Shown here piece by piece: positions 46,673 to 58,606 of a stretch of DNA of 64,000 nt. The stretch is taken from assembly GCA_028641055.1 (NCBI GenBank), contig CM054060.1, forward strand, positions 159,342,322-159,406,321, in the 5' to 3' direction. Within the stretch, counting starts at the first letter, position 1. Each line of letters starts with the position of its first letter. This stretch comes from Alopecurus myosuroides (taxonomy: Eukaryota; Streptophyta; Magnoliopsida; Poales; Poaceae). The notes beneath the pieces are model-generated. The model was not told the origin of the DNA, did no database searches, and was given only the letters and a program-made list of their open reading frames with translations. Position numbers and translations under genes: made by a program.

Positions 46673-48251
46673 TCGTTGTTGGATACAGACATGTAGACAG
46701 GTTATGTTTCCGTAACGCGTTACTGAATTTTCTGAAGATCACGAACTGAACTATTGACAGAAGGCCACGGTGGCGATCTCATCGCTGCTCACAGCAACTG
46801 CTGGGGTGCCGATCGGGGCTAGCTTGCGAGTGGAGGGAGGAGCATGGGCGATGCACACACGTGCGGGCGTGGAAGCGAACGGATCGGGGGGAGAGGGAAG
46901 GAGCAGGACGTTCACCTGCTGCTCGAGGTCGCTGTTCGTCGTGCGTCGATGTCGTCGTTCAGAACAGTAGCAGTGGAGGAACTCCGGCGACGGCGCGGCG
47001 CCCTCGGTCGATCCCAGCTCGAGGCGAGGGGACGGGGCGACTCCCGGGAATGCGCCGTTTCCATTCCCGGGGAGCGGAGCCCCTCGAGGTGGCCAGGCGA
47101 CCGGCGGTGTGCGAAATTCAGAGGGGTGCGGTGGTGATCTCCGGTGACGAGGTGGTGTTGCAGGGATCAGGTTCAGACACGAGGAAATAGCAGAGAGGTG
47201 ATAGCAGAGAGGATGGCGGCGATGGGAGGTTAGTTAGGGACTAGGGTTTGCTGGGGCAAGCAGGAGGGAGAGATATAGGGGGAAGAGGACCTGTACGGCA
47301 GCAATCCCAGGAGGCATGGAGGTGATCGTGTGGCCAGGGAGGAGATCGTACACAGAGATAGCGACAGGAGGTGGAAGATGCTCGAAGGGGTATGGGCCAG
47401 CAAGGAAAATAGATGGGCTTGGGCTGCTGGCTTTCTCCCTCTCTCTTTCTAATTTCCTATTTCTGTTTTTTTTTTTTTTTTTTGTAACATTGCTTTTGGA
47501 AGAAAGAGTTAGGGTTTTGTTTGACAAAATTTTCCAGAACAAAATTAGGTTAGACTAATTAGTTAATTAGGAACCACATTGCATGCTTGGAGTCCAAATT
47601 TGAGATTTAAAAATATGTTTGTATTTGTAACCAATTTGGGAGATTTTCATATTAATGAACCATTACGGAAAAGAAGCATGTTTATAGGGTAGCCCCTATG
47701 AATTTTAAAAAAATTAAAATTATTTGGATGAATTGATAATGTTTATAAAGTGGTTATGACCCAATTTGGGTGCTGTTTGGAAAACAAACCAAATTGATTG
47801 AAATTTGCAATATTCATTAATATTAGGAAAACAAGCAATTTCAATAGGGTTTCCCCTAGGGTTTAGAATGATTTAAGGAATTCAAATTTAGTGGTGAATT
47901 TCATGGATTCAAATGATTAAAGATTTTGAGGATTGGTTTGAATTTGAAATGATTTAGAGTAATTGCTTGAATTAATTGATTGGAAAATTGGTTTGATTAA
48001 AGCAACAAATTGAGAAGTGAAAAACAAAGAATAAAAGGGGTGTTTTTATTTGTTATTTTGGTTCCAAAAGTTGTAACAGAACAAGTATGAAAACAAGCAT
48101 TTGAAATTGTTTGACTTTCATGGTGAAAACAAAGAATAACAGATGCAACACAACAGAAACAAATGCAACAATATGATGACATGATGCAATACTTAACTTA
48201 AACAGGAAATCAAACATTCTATAGGGTAGTTTTCATACTTGGGATGTTACA

Positions 48252-49347
48252 AAACGCCCCCCCTTGAAGGAATCGCGCCCCGAGATTCCTACTGAGAAAA
48301 GAAAAGGTCCGGATACTTCTTGCGAAGATCCTCTTGAGCTGTGACACGTGAAACACATCGTGCACATTGGATAGTTTAACTGGAAGTTGAAAACAATAGG
48401 AATTCCTGGCAACTCTTCTGGAAAGATATCAGGGAATTTGGAAACCACCGGAACATTTTCAATTGAAGGAAGAGGTCTTTGTATGGAGGGTGTAAGGTTG
48501 AGTAGAGTTTGATTCATTTGGAGAATAGACTATCTGTAATAAGGGTGGAACGGAGTTATTGACATCAATGCAACACCAAGAATAGCATCAATGCCAGGAT
48601 CATCAACATGAGAGTAACGAGGAATATGTGGCCTCTCATTAGAATTGGATTGTTCTTACTTATCTTGGAAGTCAGCATTTGAGATCCCGGGGAGTGAACA
48701 GAGTTTTGATTGCTTAGTGGAACCAGAATTGGGTTGTATGTTGTGGAAAAGATTGTTGGCACAAAGGAATGTGATGCTCCGGTATCAAATAACACTTTAA
48801 CTGGATAAGAGTTTACGAGGAAGTTTTGATTAGACGCCGGTAGAAGAATTGAATTGGAAAATAACAACAAGATCTCAACGGACGAAAGGTTCTTTAAAAG
48901 AACAGGATATTGAAGCAACACCGGGGAAAACGAGAACAAAACTCCTGAGGTACTACGGAAAAACCCATCCGGGCTTCTAAAGGATCAATATCTACTGCTT
49001 AAGGAATAGAGGATCTGCTTCCGGGGCTTACACGCCTCCGTTCTCAATCATAAGTAGGCAACATGATAAATCATGTCACAACCACCTCCATTCCTATGGT
49101 CTAGTAGATATAACCATCCTAGAGAAACCAGAATACGTGAAATCCTAACTTGAAAGTTTAGATGAGAAGGGAGAAATCAACGTTGCACTTCCTTACCAGA
49201 AAAGGGAGGGAGGGTGGGGAAAAGAAGAAAAAGAACAGAATTCCTACTCTCACGTTTCATTTTTCCTATATAGCTACAAAATAGTTTCTAGACTCAACTG
49301 CGACCAGTAAAAAGGGATCCTACAGGCAGACAGGCTCTGATACCATT
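48252..49347 (-). pseudogene. Tekay-E internal remnant: leader, protease piece, start of RT
   Basis: On the minus strand: primer site TGGTATCAGAGCC (49345-49333), a leader similar to Tekay-F 60050-60570, then a jump directly into protease (VLFDTGASHSFV, about 48800-48760), and later a piece matching the segment before RT (ENVPVVSKFPDIFPEELPG, about 48460-48405). ORF0, capsid, nucleocapsid, most of RT, RNase H and integrase are gone. A G-run 'ggggggg' lies beside 48251 as the polypurine tract. Confidence 0.8.
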
Positions 49348-52300
49348 TGTCGCACCCTGATTTCTAGGGGATACTCACCGTACGAACTGGATAGCAGATG
49401 CTTGGATTATGGGGCATAACTGCTCCCACGTCCCAGCTTCCTGGTAGGCCTGCGCTTATGCGCGACAACACAAGCCCTGCTATTCCATCGTCGATGTAAA
49501 CTATCCACTAGAGATCAAAGGCACTTCCGTCGACGTACTTCAAACCATACACACATGGTACGTCAACGGCGTTTAACAAGTGATATCACAACAGATCTCT
49601 ACGACACAAAAGATTGAAATAAGTTGCAAATGGCTCTCATTAGAGCAGAGATAGCAAATACAATCATTCAGAGGGCACATGCCCCAACAATACATCATTA
49701 CAATACAGCGGAAGCATTCAACATGTCTGAGTACAGACAAGAACCAAATAGGCCTAAGAGGCCGGAAACGAAAAGACGGAGCCCATCCACGAAGTCTCGG
49801 ATCCTGCCCGGGTCCGCTATCTACTCGTCAGCAGTCTCGTCATCATACTCCACGTAGTAGCCACCATGTAGATCCTCGGAATCGTCGTCTGCGTAAACCA
49901 CAGCCCCAAAGGGGTCAGTACATAAACGTACTGGCAAGCAAGACTCACAGTTCACCAAAGTGTAACCCGTCAACACCAAGCACAGATGCCTTGGGTTCAA
50001 CGGAAAGGAAGGGGATATAAAAGATGCTGCAACTGGCTGCACTAACCAACTACAGAGGTTCTACCACTTCCGGCTAACAGAAAGGAGATAAGATCGAGGA
50101 TTGTAACCAACTGAAAGATAACTTCAAACAAACCCATCCTGGATCTCGCCCCTTATCCAAAGAAGCAATCCGAGGATAACTCACACAGTTGAAATTAATG
50201 ATGGTTCAAATTATTGTGTCAATAAGCCTATTACTAGTCAAGTTATTAATCATTGGGTGTAACATGTTTGATCATTATGTTTAAGTTGTCCTGAGTACTT
50301 GTTAGCCAGTACTTTCACCAAGTAATCCATAACCGCGGAAAACACGGCTTCTCGAGAAGATTATCCCTGCAGGGTTGCACCAATTTGGCCGTACACTCAT
50401 GAATAACCCGCCAGATGGAAAGGCCCTTCCACCAAGCGGGGTACTCAACACAACCAACCATTCCTCGCATCAAGCCCAAAGCACCTTGGGCGCACGGCTA
50501 ATCGAGCCCAGAAGAAAATGGACCCTCATAGCACTCTAAGAACGTGTCCCCCTATATGCCGACTACGAAAGTTCCACCCTGGCCTGGGCTCGCAAAAACA
50601 TGCATGCGGCAAATAGAACACACGAACTAAATGAGGCGATTTGGACGAGATGCGAATCAGGTCAAGTTGAGGGGGGCGCCCATACTCGCTTCCCAAATGC
50701 GGGTAGTGCGCTCATCATGGATCAGTAGACAAGACCCTTTTCCTATTAGGGTCGACACTAGCAGGCTTCAAAACCTCTCATGGGCCTCCTGCCGGTGCCT
50801 TATCATCAAATTATTATTTGTAGTAACATTGGCATGATTGATTGATTAAACATCGAGCCCCCAGAACATAATAGATATAGTAACAGAAAGTAACGGATAA
50901 CAGACTCGAGCAAAAGCAACCTAAGCATGCTAGTAAGACACTGGCTCAAACAATGGGTTGTAGGAAGGGAGATGAGGCAATATCAGGTTTAAGGGATTCA
51001 TGTGATGGGTTCGTAACAGAAACATCTACTACTAAGGCTAGCAGAAAAGAACAACGGAAGTATCGGTAACCAATGTTGAAAGGAACACAGTGGTTCATGT
51101 GAGTGATAACTTGCCTGCAAAACCCAGTAGCCCGGTACTGAGCTAAATCCTTAGAAGGGATGTCGTAAGTATCGTCGGTCTCAACGTCGTCGTATATCCG
51201 GGAAGAAGCAAACAAACATTGCAGAAAGATAAACAATCAATATCATGGCATAGGTGCACAAACATGGGATGATGCATGTCATGTTAATAGATGCATCAAA
51301 GTAACCTACTTGACAAGATAACACAATTTAATTGGACCCATATGCAATGTGAATTGCATATGGATGCAAGTGGTTAAGGTGGAAGCAATGATCTACATTT
51401 GATTAACAAGTGTAAGTGGTTAAACATGATGCTTGCATGATGATGATGACAAGATAACAACAAAATAACAATGATAGATGCAAAGGAAAAGGAATAAAAC
51501 AAGTTTGGAAAATGATTTGTTAATTTTGGAAAGTTTTGGTTACTTAGACATGTCACACAAACAATTATTGTTTTCATCAAGTTAAATTGTTCAAAATAGA
51601 TAACAAAGTTTATATTTGAAAAGAAAACAAGATTTTAGTTGGATTACATGTTTCAAATATTGAAATTGGAATTAGGATGAATTTATTATGAATTAAACAA
51701 GTTTAAGCAAGAATTAAATGAATTTAATTCAAACATGAACTTATTTGAATTTTTTATTTGTTCAAAACATTAAGTGGGATTCATATTTGAAAATTTTATA
51801 CTTTTAGGTTGGAAAACATATTTTATATGTTCCAAAAGAATTTGTTTTGATCAAGTTATAAATTTAGCAATATTAAATGAATTAAACAAGGTTTAAATCA
51901 TTTAACCAATTTTAATTATTCAAAACATGAAACAATTTTTATATTTGGAAAGGGGGTTTAATTTTGCATGGAAAACATATTTCATTTGTGGAAATTGGAT
52001 TTAAGATGAGCAAGTTATTATTTTGGCAATTTTAAATGCATTAAACAAGAAACAGTTGTTTTCAGCAATTTAAATTATTCAAAACAGCAAACAAAATTTA
52101 TATTTGGAAAGTACATGAAAATTTGATTGGAAAACATATTTAGTTTGTGAAATTTGGAATTTTTATGAGCAAGTTATGAATTTTGCAAATTTAAGTGAAT
52201 TTGACAAGTTTTCAAATTTTGCACCAATTTAAAATATTCAAAACAGTAAACAAATTTTATATTTGGGTAGAGCATTTAATTTGGTATTGAAAACTTATTT

Positions 52301-54166
52301 AAAAAGTCAAAATTGGAGTTGGTATGAATTTTTTATGCATTTTACAAGTTTTGTTATTATTCTGCCATTTGTATTGCAGCTAGGGACTTAGGAAAAATAA
52401 ACAGGGACTTAGAAGGAAACTGCAGGGACCTAGAAAAGAAATACAGGGACTTAGGTGTGATTTGCTGGTTGTGCAGTGCTTTAGAAAAAAACAGAGGAAT
52501 AAAGGGTTTATTCCGCGGGGGTGGGATTCGAACCCACCCCCTCTGCCTTGTGCGCGTGAGACTTGAACCAGCTGCGCTGGTGCGCGGTCGTTGTTGGATA
52601 CAGACATGCAGACAGGTTATGTTTCCGTAACGCGTTACTGAATTTTCTGAAGATCACGAACTGAACTATTGACAGAAGGCCACGGTGGCGATCTCATCGC
52701 TGCTCACAGCAACTGCTGGGGTGCCGATCGGGGCTAGCTTGCGAGTGGAGGGAGGAGCATGGGCGATGCACACACGTGCGGGCGTGGAAGCGAACGGATC
52801 GGGGGAAGAGGGAAGGAGCAGGACGTTCACCTGCTGCTCGAGGTCGCTGTTCGTCGTGCGTCGATGTCGTCGTTCAGAACAGTAGCAGTGGAGGAACTCC
52901 GGCGACGGCGCGGCGCCCTCGGTCGATCCCAGCTCGAGGCGAGGGGACGGGGCGACTCCCGGGAATGCGCCGTTTCCATTCCCGGGGAGCGGAGCCCCTC
53001 GAGGTGGCCAGGCGACCGGCGGTGTGCGAAATTCAGAGGGGTGCGGTGGTGATCTCCGGTGACGAGGTGGTGTTGCAGGGATCAGGTTCAGACACGAGGA
53101 AATAGCAGAGAGGTGATAGCAGAGAGGATGGCGGCGATGGGAGGTTAGTTAGGGACTAGGGTTTGCTGGGGCAAGCAGGAGGGAGAGATATAGGGGGAAG
53201 AGGACCTGTACGGCAGCAATCCCAGGAGGCATGGAGGTGATCGTGTGGCCAGGGAGGAGATCGTACACAGAGATAGCGACAGGAGGTGGAAGATGCTCGA
53301 AGGGGTATGGGCCAGCAAGGAAAATAGATGGGCTTGGGCTGCTGGCTTTCTCCCTCTCTCTTTCTAATTTCCTATTTCTGTTTTTTTTTTTTTTTTTTGT
53401 AACGTTGCTTTTGGAAGAAAGAGTTAGGGTTTTGTTTGACAAAATTTTCCAGAACAAAATTAGGTTAGACTAATTAGTTAATTAGGAACCACATTGCATG
53501 CTTGGAGTCCAAATTTGAGATTTAAAAATATGTTTGTATTTGTAACCAATTTGGGAGATTTTTATATTAATGAACCATTACGGAAAAGAAGCATGTTTAT
53601 AGGGTAGCCCCTATGAATTTTAAAAAAATTAAAATTATTTGGATGAATTGATAATGTTTATAAAGTGGTTATGACCCAATTTGGGTGCTGTTTGGAAAAC
53701 AAACCAAATTGATTGAAATTTGCAATATTCATTAATATTAGGAAAACAAGCAATTTCAATAGGGTTTCCCCTAGGGTTTAGAATGATTTAAGGAATTCAA
53801 ATTTAGTGGTGAATTTCATGGATTCAAATGATTAAAGATTTTGAGGATTGGTTTGAATTTGAAATGATTTAGAGTAATTGCTTGAATTAATTGATTGGAA
53901 AATTGGTTTGATTAAAGCAACAAATTGAGAAGTGAAAAACAAAGAATAAAAGGGGTGTTTTTATTTGTTATTTTGGTTCCAAAAGTTGTAACAGAACAAG
54001 TATGAAAACAAGCATTTGAAATTGTTTGACTTTCATGGTGAAAACAAAGAATAACAGATGCAACACAACAGAAACAAATGCAACAATATGATGACATGAT
54101 GCAATACTTAACTTAAACAGGAAATCAAACATTCTATAGGGTAGTTTTCATACTTGGGATGTTACA
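49348..54166 (-). repeat. Tekay-E 5' LTR
   Basis: 4,819 bp, offset 5,915 bp from the other LTR and nearly identical to it. Differences noticed include A/C near 43464 and 49379, T/C near 43566 and 49481, A/G near 46500 and 52415, and C/T near 47650 and 53562. Confidence 0.95.
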
Positions 54167-54171
54167 TAACT

Positions 54172-54952
54172 TGCTTTCGCTTGAACCACCCCACCCCATT
54201 GTGTACCTTACCTACTTGGACTAGTTCTTTTACACCGCTTGGCATCGCATTGTGGCACCGAGAGTGCGAGTTTTGTGCTTGTGAGAGTCTAGCTACGAGT
54301 AGGCATTGGCATTTGGGAATCATCTCCGCATCATCCATCAAAAAGCGAAAAATCAAAAAAAAAAGAGGAGAAAGAGAAATAAGCAAAAAGAGCCAAAAGA
54401 AGAAAAGATCTATGCCAATTGCTATCATTTGTAGGAACGCCTAGCTTCGAGTTGCGAGAGAGAAGAGAGTGACCGGTTGCCACATTGTGAATCTTGTTGC
54501 CTCTTGTTAATTGCGGTTCGAGCTAGCGTCCTCCTTGCGTTGGTGTGGCATTGAGCTTAGTCTTCGATAGGTACATTTCGTCTCCGCTCGTCCATTGGCT
54601 GCACTAACCCCATTTATCATTTGTGTGTGTGTTTTTCGTTTCCACCATATATTTTTCCTCCACTAGGTTTGGTTTTCGTGCTAACTTTTCTTTGATTCTT
54701 CTCCACGTTTTACAACATACTTTTCTTTTGATTTGTCGTTTTCTCGCCACATTTCTAACCCATTGCCATCCACCCATAAGCCGTGTGTGTTTTGGAGCGT
54801 GTTTTTGGGATCGTTCGAACTCAAGTCACTTCATTCTTTTTGCTATCGGTTTCTCTTGGCTTGGTCCACTAGTTTCCAACATTTGCTAAAAGGTGAGGTT
54901 TGAGCTCTTAGGTCCTCACACTCTATATATACACTTGCGCTTGTCACTAACC
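54172..54952 (+). other. CRM-NA leader, main part
   Basis: Homologous to 11507-12236 of the CRM-like element, including 'ttgaaccaccccacccc' and 'cattggcatttgggaatca'. No gene within it. It leads into the ATG at 54953. Confidence 0.75.
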
Positions 54953-56146
54953 ATGTATAGCGAGAGCGAAGACTTTGGAGGCCATGATGATCATGATGAG
55001 TCCATGATGGACCACTACGACTACAACGACCTAGACATGGACCTCCACTCCTATGAGCACGACGTGGTGGACGACTACGAGCATGACATGGTGGATCACC
55101 ACCACTACTACGACCACGACATCGAGCTCTACACCGACTACTCCTCCCCAAGCATCATCGACATGGAGGAGTACCACCACCACCACGCCACCTTCGACTC
55201 CATGAGCTACATCGACATGAACAACTACTACAACAATGACACCGCAAGCTTGGATGACGAGATGGAGCCCTACTACACCGACAACGCATCCTCGACCATG
55301 GCGGAGTTCTACACCAACCACGACTGCGACATGGACGAGCTCACCTACAAGCGCTTCCTCGCCAAACTTCGGTGGCCAAGACATCACATGTCCGATGGTT
55401 CATGCTCACCACCATGGAGCTTCAAGGCGAATGCCAAGGCCAACACTAGACAAGTACCTTCAACCTCAAGATGGAGCAACGACAAGAAATCCGACAAGTT
55501 GGCCACGTCAAGATCCTCAACATCTAGACGGCGCCACAAGAAGGACATCATCGAGGCCCCATCAGGAGAGAAGGCCAAGAAGTCAAGGCATCCAAATGAC
55601 TTTCGGAGTCATCCCACACATGAGGTGCGGGAACGCCGCAAGCTTCGTCATCGACAAGCTTCACGCCCTCATCACCACGCTCATCACCAAGACCGTCGCC
55701 ATGATCACCATCGCCATATGGAAGAGAGTGGTACACCCACCTCACCGCATCTTCCACCACAAGCTCCGCGACGACATTGGTTTGAGCATCGCTCGCCATC
55801 ACCACTACCTCGACCTCGACACCGACAAGGCCGTGGTGACCCTCTTCAAGATCACCCTCTACGACCGGATATTCTTCATCACCCACCTTCTCCAAGCTCG
55901 ACTCATGACATTGGTCTAAATGGCTTCGTGGATGGTGCTTGCCCACATTCAAGGCTTCCAAGGCAAAATGTGTGTCACCACCACAATGACCACCAAGACC
56001 AAGGCCATTCTCAAGAAGGTGCCTCCGACATGGCTTCTAGTGAATGCCTCCCTCGACTCCACCACAATAACCACCGGCGCCATCCTCTCCATCATGATCG
56101 CCATCGCCAATCCAACGAGGATGACCCACATGAGCTTCCACCGCCT

Positions 56147-56458
56147 ATCTTTGATGAAGACCCAAATGAGAGAACTTCTCAACATCAAGCGAGTGCGAAT
56201 GCTCCCTATGGCTTCTCTTCCCCCATCTTCGAGGAAGACCCCATTGAGCACCACCATCGACACCAATCAAGTGGGATTGCTCAACATGCTACTTCACTTC
56301 CCATCTTTGATGAGGACCCCTATGAGCACCACCATCATCAACAACCAAGTGGGCATGCTACAAATGATTTCTCACTTCCTCTCTTTGATGAAGACCCCTA
56401 TGAGCGCCTACTTCGACCACCGCTAGGCACGGATGCTATGAGCCTACTTTCCCCTCTC
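56147..56458 (+). repeat. 78-bp coding repeat, four copies
   Basis: Units begin at 56147, 56225, 56303 and 56381, exactly 78 bp (26 codons) apart. Each carries (I/L)F(D/E)EDP followed by a His/Gln-rich stretch. A single IYDEDP motif exists at the same place in the CRM-like gag (about 13085-13110), so the array expanded within CRM-NA. Confidence 0.9.
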
Positions 56459-57928
56459 CTTCAAGATGAAGACCTCTTATGCCCCATTTGCAAGGGCCAT
56501 GGTCACATAATCTGGGATTGCCAAGGCGGCGACCAAGATGGTGCGTCAAATGGAGAGACCATCCATGGTTCTTCTCCTACCATATTGGATGAAGCACCAC
56601 TACACCTACATCATGTGCGACATTCCATGAGGAAGGACAATGACCTTCATGATCAAGAGCATGAGCTTCCATCATCGCCACAAGCGCAACACCAACATCA
56701 AGAGTGTGAAGCTATTCCTCCCATGACACAAGTTCAACATCACCATATGCATGAGGAGACCACTCGACCACTCTATGATGAAGACGTTGATGCATGTGAC
56801 ATTGTCAATGAGGCTCATCCCTTGCCATCATCTCTAAGGCATTCTTCTTCTTCGTCTCCAATGACACAAGTGCCAACTACGACCATCCACAAGAGAGCTT
56901 CCAATGCTACCAATGAGATGATCATGGTTGCCAACCAAAATGGTGACCATACCTACATGAGTGAAGGCCAATACTATGCCTTGCACCAACTAGCTCTCAA
57001 TTCCTTGGACATGCCGATCAATGGTGACGAAAGCGTCTATTGCAATGAGGCCGCGAGCTCATCGCGAGTGTTGACACGAGTTCTTCAAGCCTATCATCAA
57101 GATAATGACCAACGATGCAACCTCTCTAGAGCCAGCGTTAATGGATCATCTATCATTGATGGAGGTAACGTCGAATTGGGTGACACACTCCCCTTGACTT
57201 CAAAGCATCTCATGCCAACCTCCACAAGGCCACGCTCAAGCCACCATTCTAGCCAAGGAAATCTTCATCATCATCATCATCGACCATTTGAGGATGCTAC
57301 AAGGCATGGCTTACACTACCACATCACGGAAATGATGGAGCTTCCTTCGACACAAGCCATGACCCTACCTCCTCCTCCAAGAAAGCCACCCTTTCAACAC
57401 TTGGAGATCAATCCAAGAGATGAGATGCTCGAGTCCTCCTCGCCACATGCTATGACACTACCGACTCCAAGCAATGCAACGACTTCGACAAACCCGCACA
57501 CCTCTTGTGCCAAGACTATGGAGCCTTCTAGTATCCCCTCTCAAGCTTCTAGTGAGATGAGTGGTGAGAGAGAGATCCACCATCACGTGAGTGAGAGCCA
57601 CAAGCCCATAATGAGTGGGAAAAGCATGAGTGTTCATAGAGGCCTCGCCTTGTTAGCCACCAAAAGTGAGATGAGAGTTGCGAGCAAAACCCCATTTGTG
57701 CTTATTGACACTAACGGCTTACCAACTTTCTCTCCATCTTTGTTGTCTATTTTGCAGAGATTTGGTGACCCTATCAAGCATCCTCGACATCATCGCCTTC
57801 TCCACATACAAGGCTCTCCACATCGCATGAACATCGACACCGACTTGAAGGGTTGGAAGGAGCACTTTCCGCTCATCATGATCCACATGGAGATTGACAA
57901 GAGCTTCTACGACAAAGCATCCTCCATC

Positions 57929-58258
57929 CACATTCCTCAAGTCAAGATCTACACAACGCGTCACAAGAACTTCGACATCAACGCCTTCGACGCCTACATT
58001 CCACATGTCAAGAGGTGCATGTAGTACGACAAGCACGTCAACGACAATGCCTTCTACGCCTACATACCACATGTCAAGATGTGCATGGAGTTCAACAAGC
58101 ACCTCCACGACAACGACTTCTCCATCTACATCCCCTACGTCAAGATGTACTTGGAGTTCGACAAGCGCGTCAACGACAATGACTACCACGTCTACATCCC
58201 CTTCGTCGAGATGCACTTGGAGTTCGACAAGCGCGTCAACGACAATGATCGCCATGAC
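57929..58258 (+). repeat. 66-bp coding repeat, five copies
   Basis: Units begin at 57929, 57995, 58061, 58127 and 58193, each exactly 22 codons, with consensus YIPxVKMxxEFDKRVNDND. The first unit is diverged and the second holds the TAG. There is no counterpart in the CRM-like element. Confidence 0.9.
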
Positions 58259-58299
58259 TACACTCTACCGCTTCCGCAAGCTCATCCTCATCCACCCAT

Positions 58300-58555
58300 G
58301 GAGGATCATGTCAAGATCGTCATCGTCTTTGGACTACACCCTCCACGAGCATACCTTGGCATGATCTTCGATAAGAGGCTCAACTTCAACGACTACACCG
58401 CTTCGCAAGATCTTCCTCAACCATCCACGGGGGGCCATTTCATGATCTTCATCACCTTTGGACCGCCCCCACTACGAGCCTACAGTCACATGGACTTCGA
58501 CAAGCGGCTCAACTTCAACGACATCTTCGTCGTCAAGATTCCTTATCCCGCTCAC
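58300..58555 (+). repeat. 129-bp coding repeat, two copies
   Basis: Two units built on FGxxPxRAY...FDKRLNFND, with matching points at 58367 and 58496, 43 codons apart. The end of each unit resembles the 66-bp unit (FDKR...ND), so both arrays share an origin. Confidence 0.75.
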
Positions 58556-58592
58556 ATATGGATGGAACGAGAGTCGAGGACGACTCTTTTTC

Positions 58593-58606
58593 AAGGGGGG
58601 GGGAGA
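58593..58606 (+). promoter_or_regulatory. CRM-NA polypurine tract
   Basis: AAGGGGGGGGGAGA, with nine G where the CRM-like element has eight. The extra base closes the upstream frame at the LTR start instead of carrying it into U3. Confidence 0.85.

Larger units (their letters stand above)
43433..48251 (-). repeat. Tekay-E 3' LTR
   Basis: 4,819 bp; on the minus strand it starts TGTAACATCC (48251) and ends GGTGCGACA (43433). Layout from its start: AT-rich; GC-rich with a T-run (about 47465-47483) and a CpG-rich block (about 46740-47230); a tRNA-like segment (about 46598-46672); AT-rich degenerate repeats (about 45480-46450); then acidic-exon relics. Confidence 0.95.
43433..54166 (-). mobile_element. 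Tekay-E: giant-LTR deletion derivative
   Basis: 10,734 bp, flanked by TAACT (43428-43432 and 54167-54171). Two LTRs of exactly 4,819 bp enclose only 1,096 bp. Minus-strand orientation follows from the primer site at 49333-49345 and the polypurine run next to 48251. I found seven substitutions and no length difference between the LTRs by eye, so the insertion is very recent. It has no complete gene, so it was mobilised in trans. Confidence 0.9.

Noticed and set aside
46770..47190. Arg/Gly-rich frames in the CpG-rich block of the Tekay-E LTR (and the copy at 52685-53105)
   Set aside because: Three overlapping frames are open through high GC alone, and none is kept in the Tekay-F LTR.
57719..58255. 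Minus-strand frame rich in Val/Asp with internal repeats
   Set aside because: It is the complement of the 66-bp coding repeats. The plus frame is supported by homology and by continuity with the rest of the ORF.
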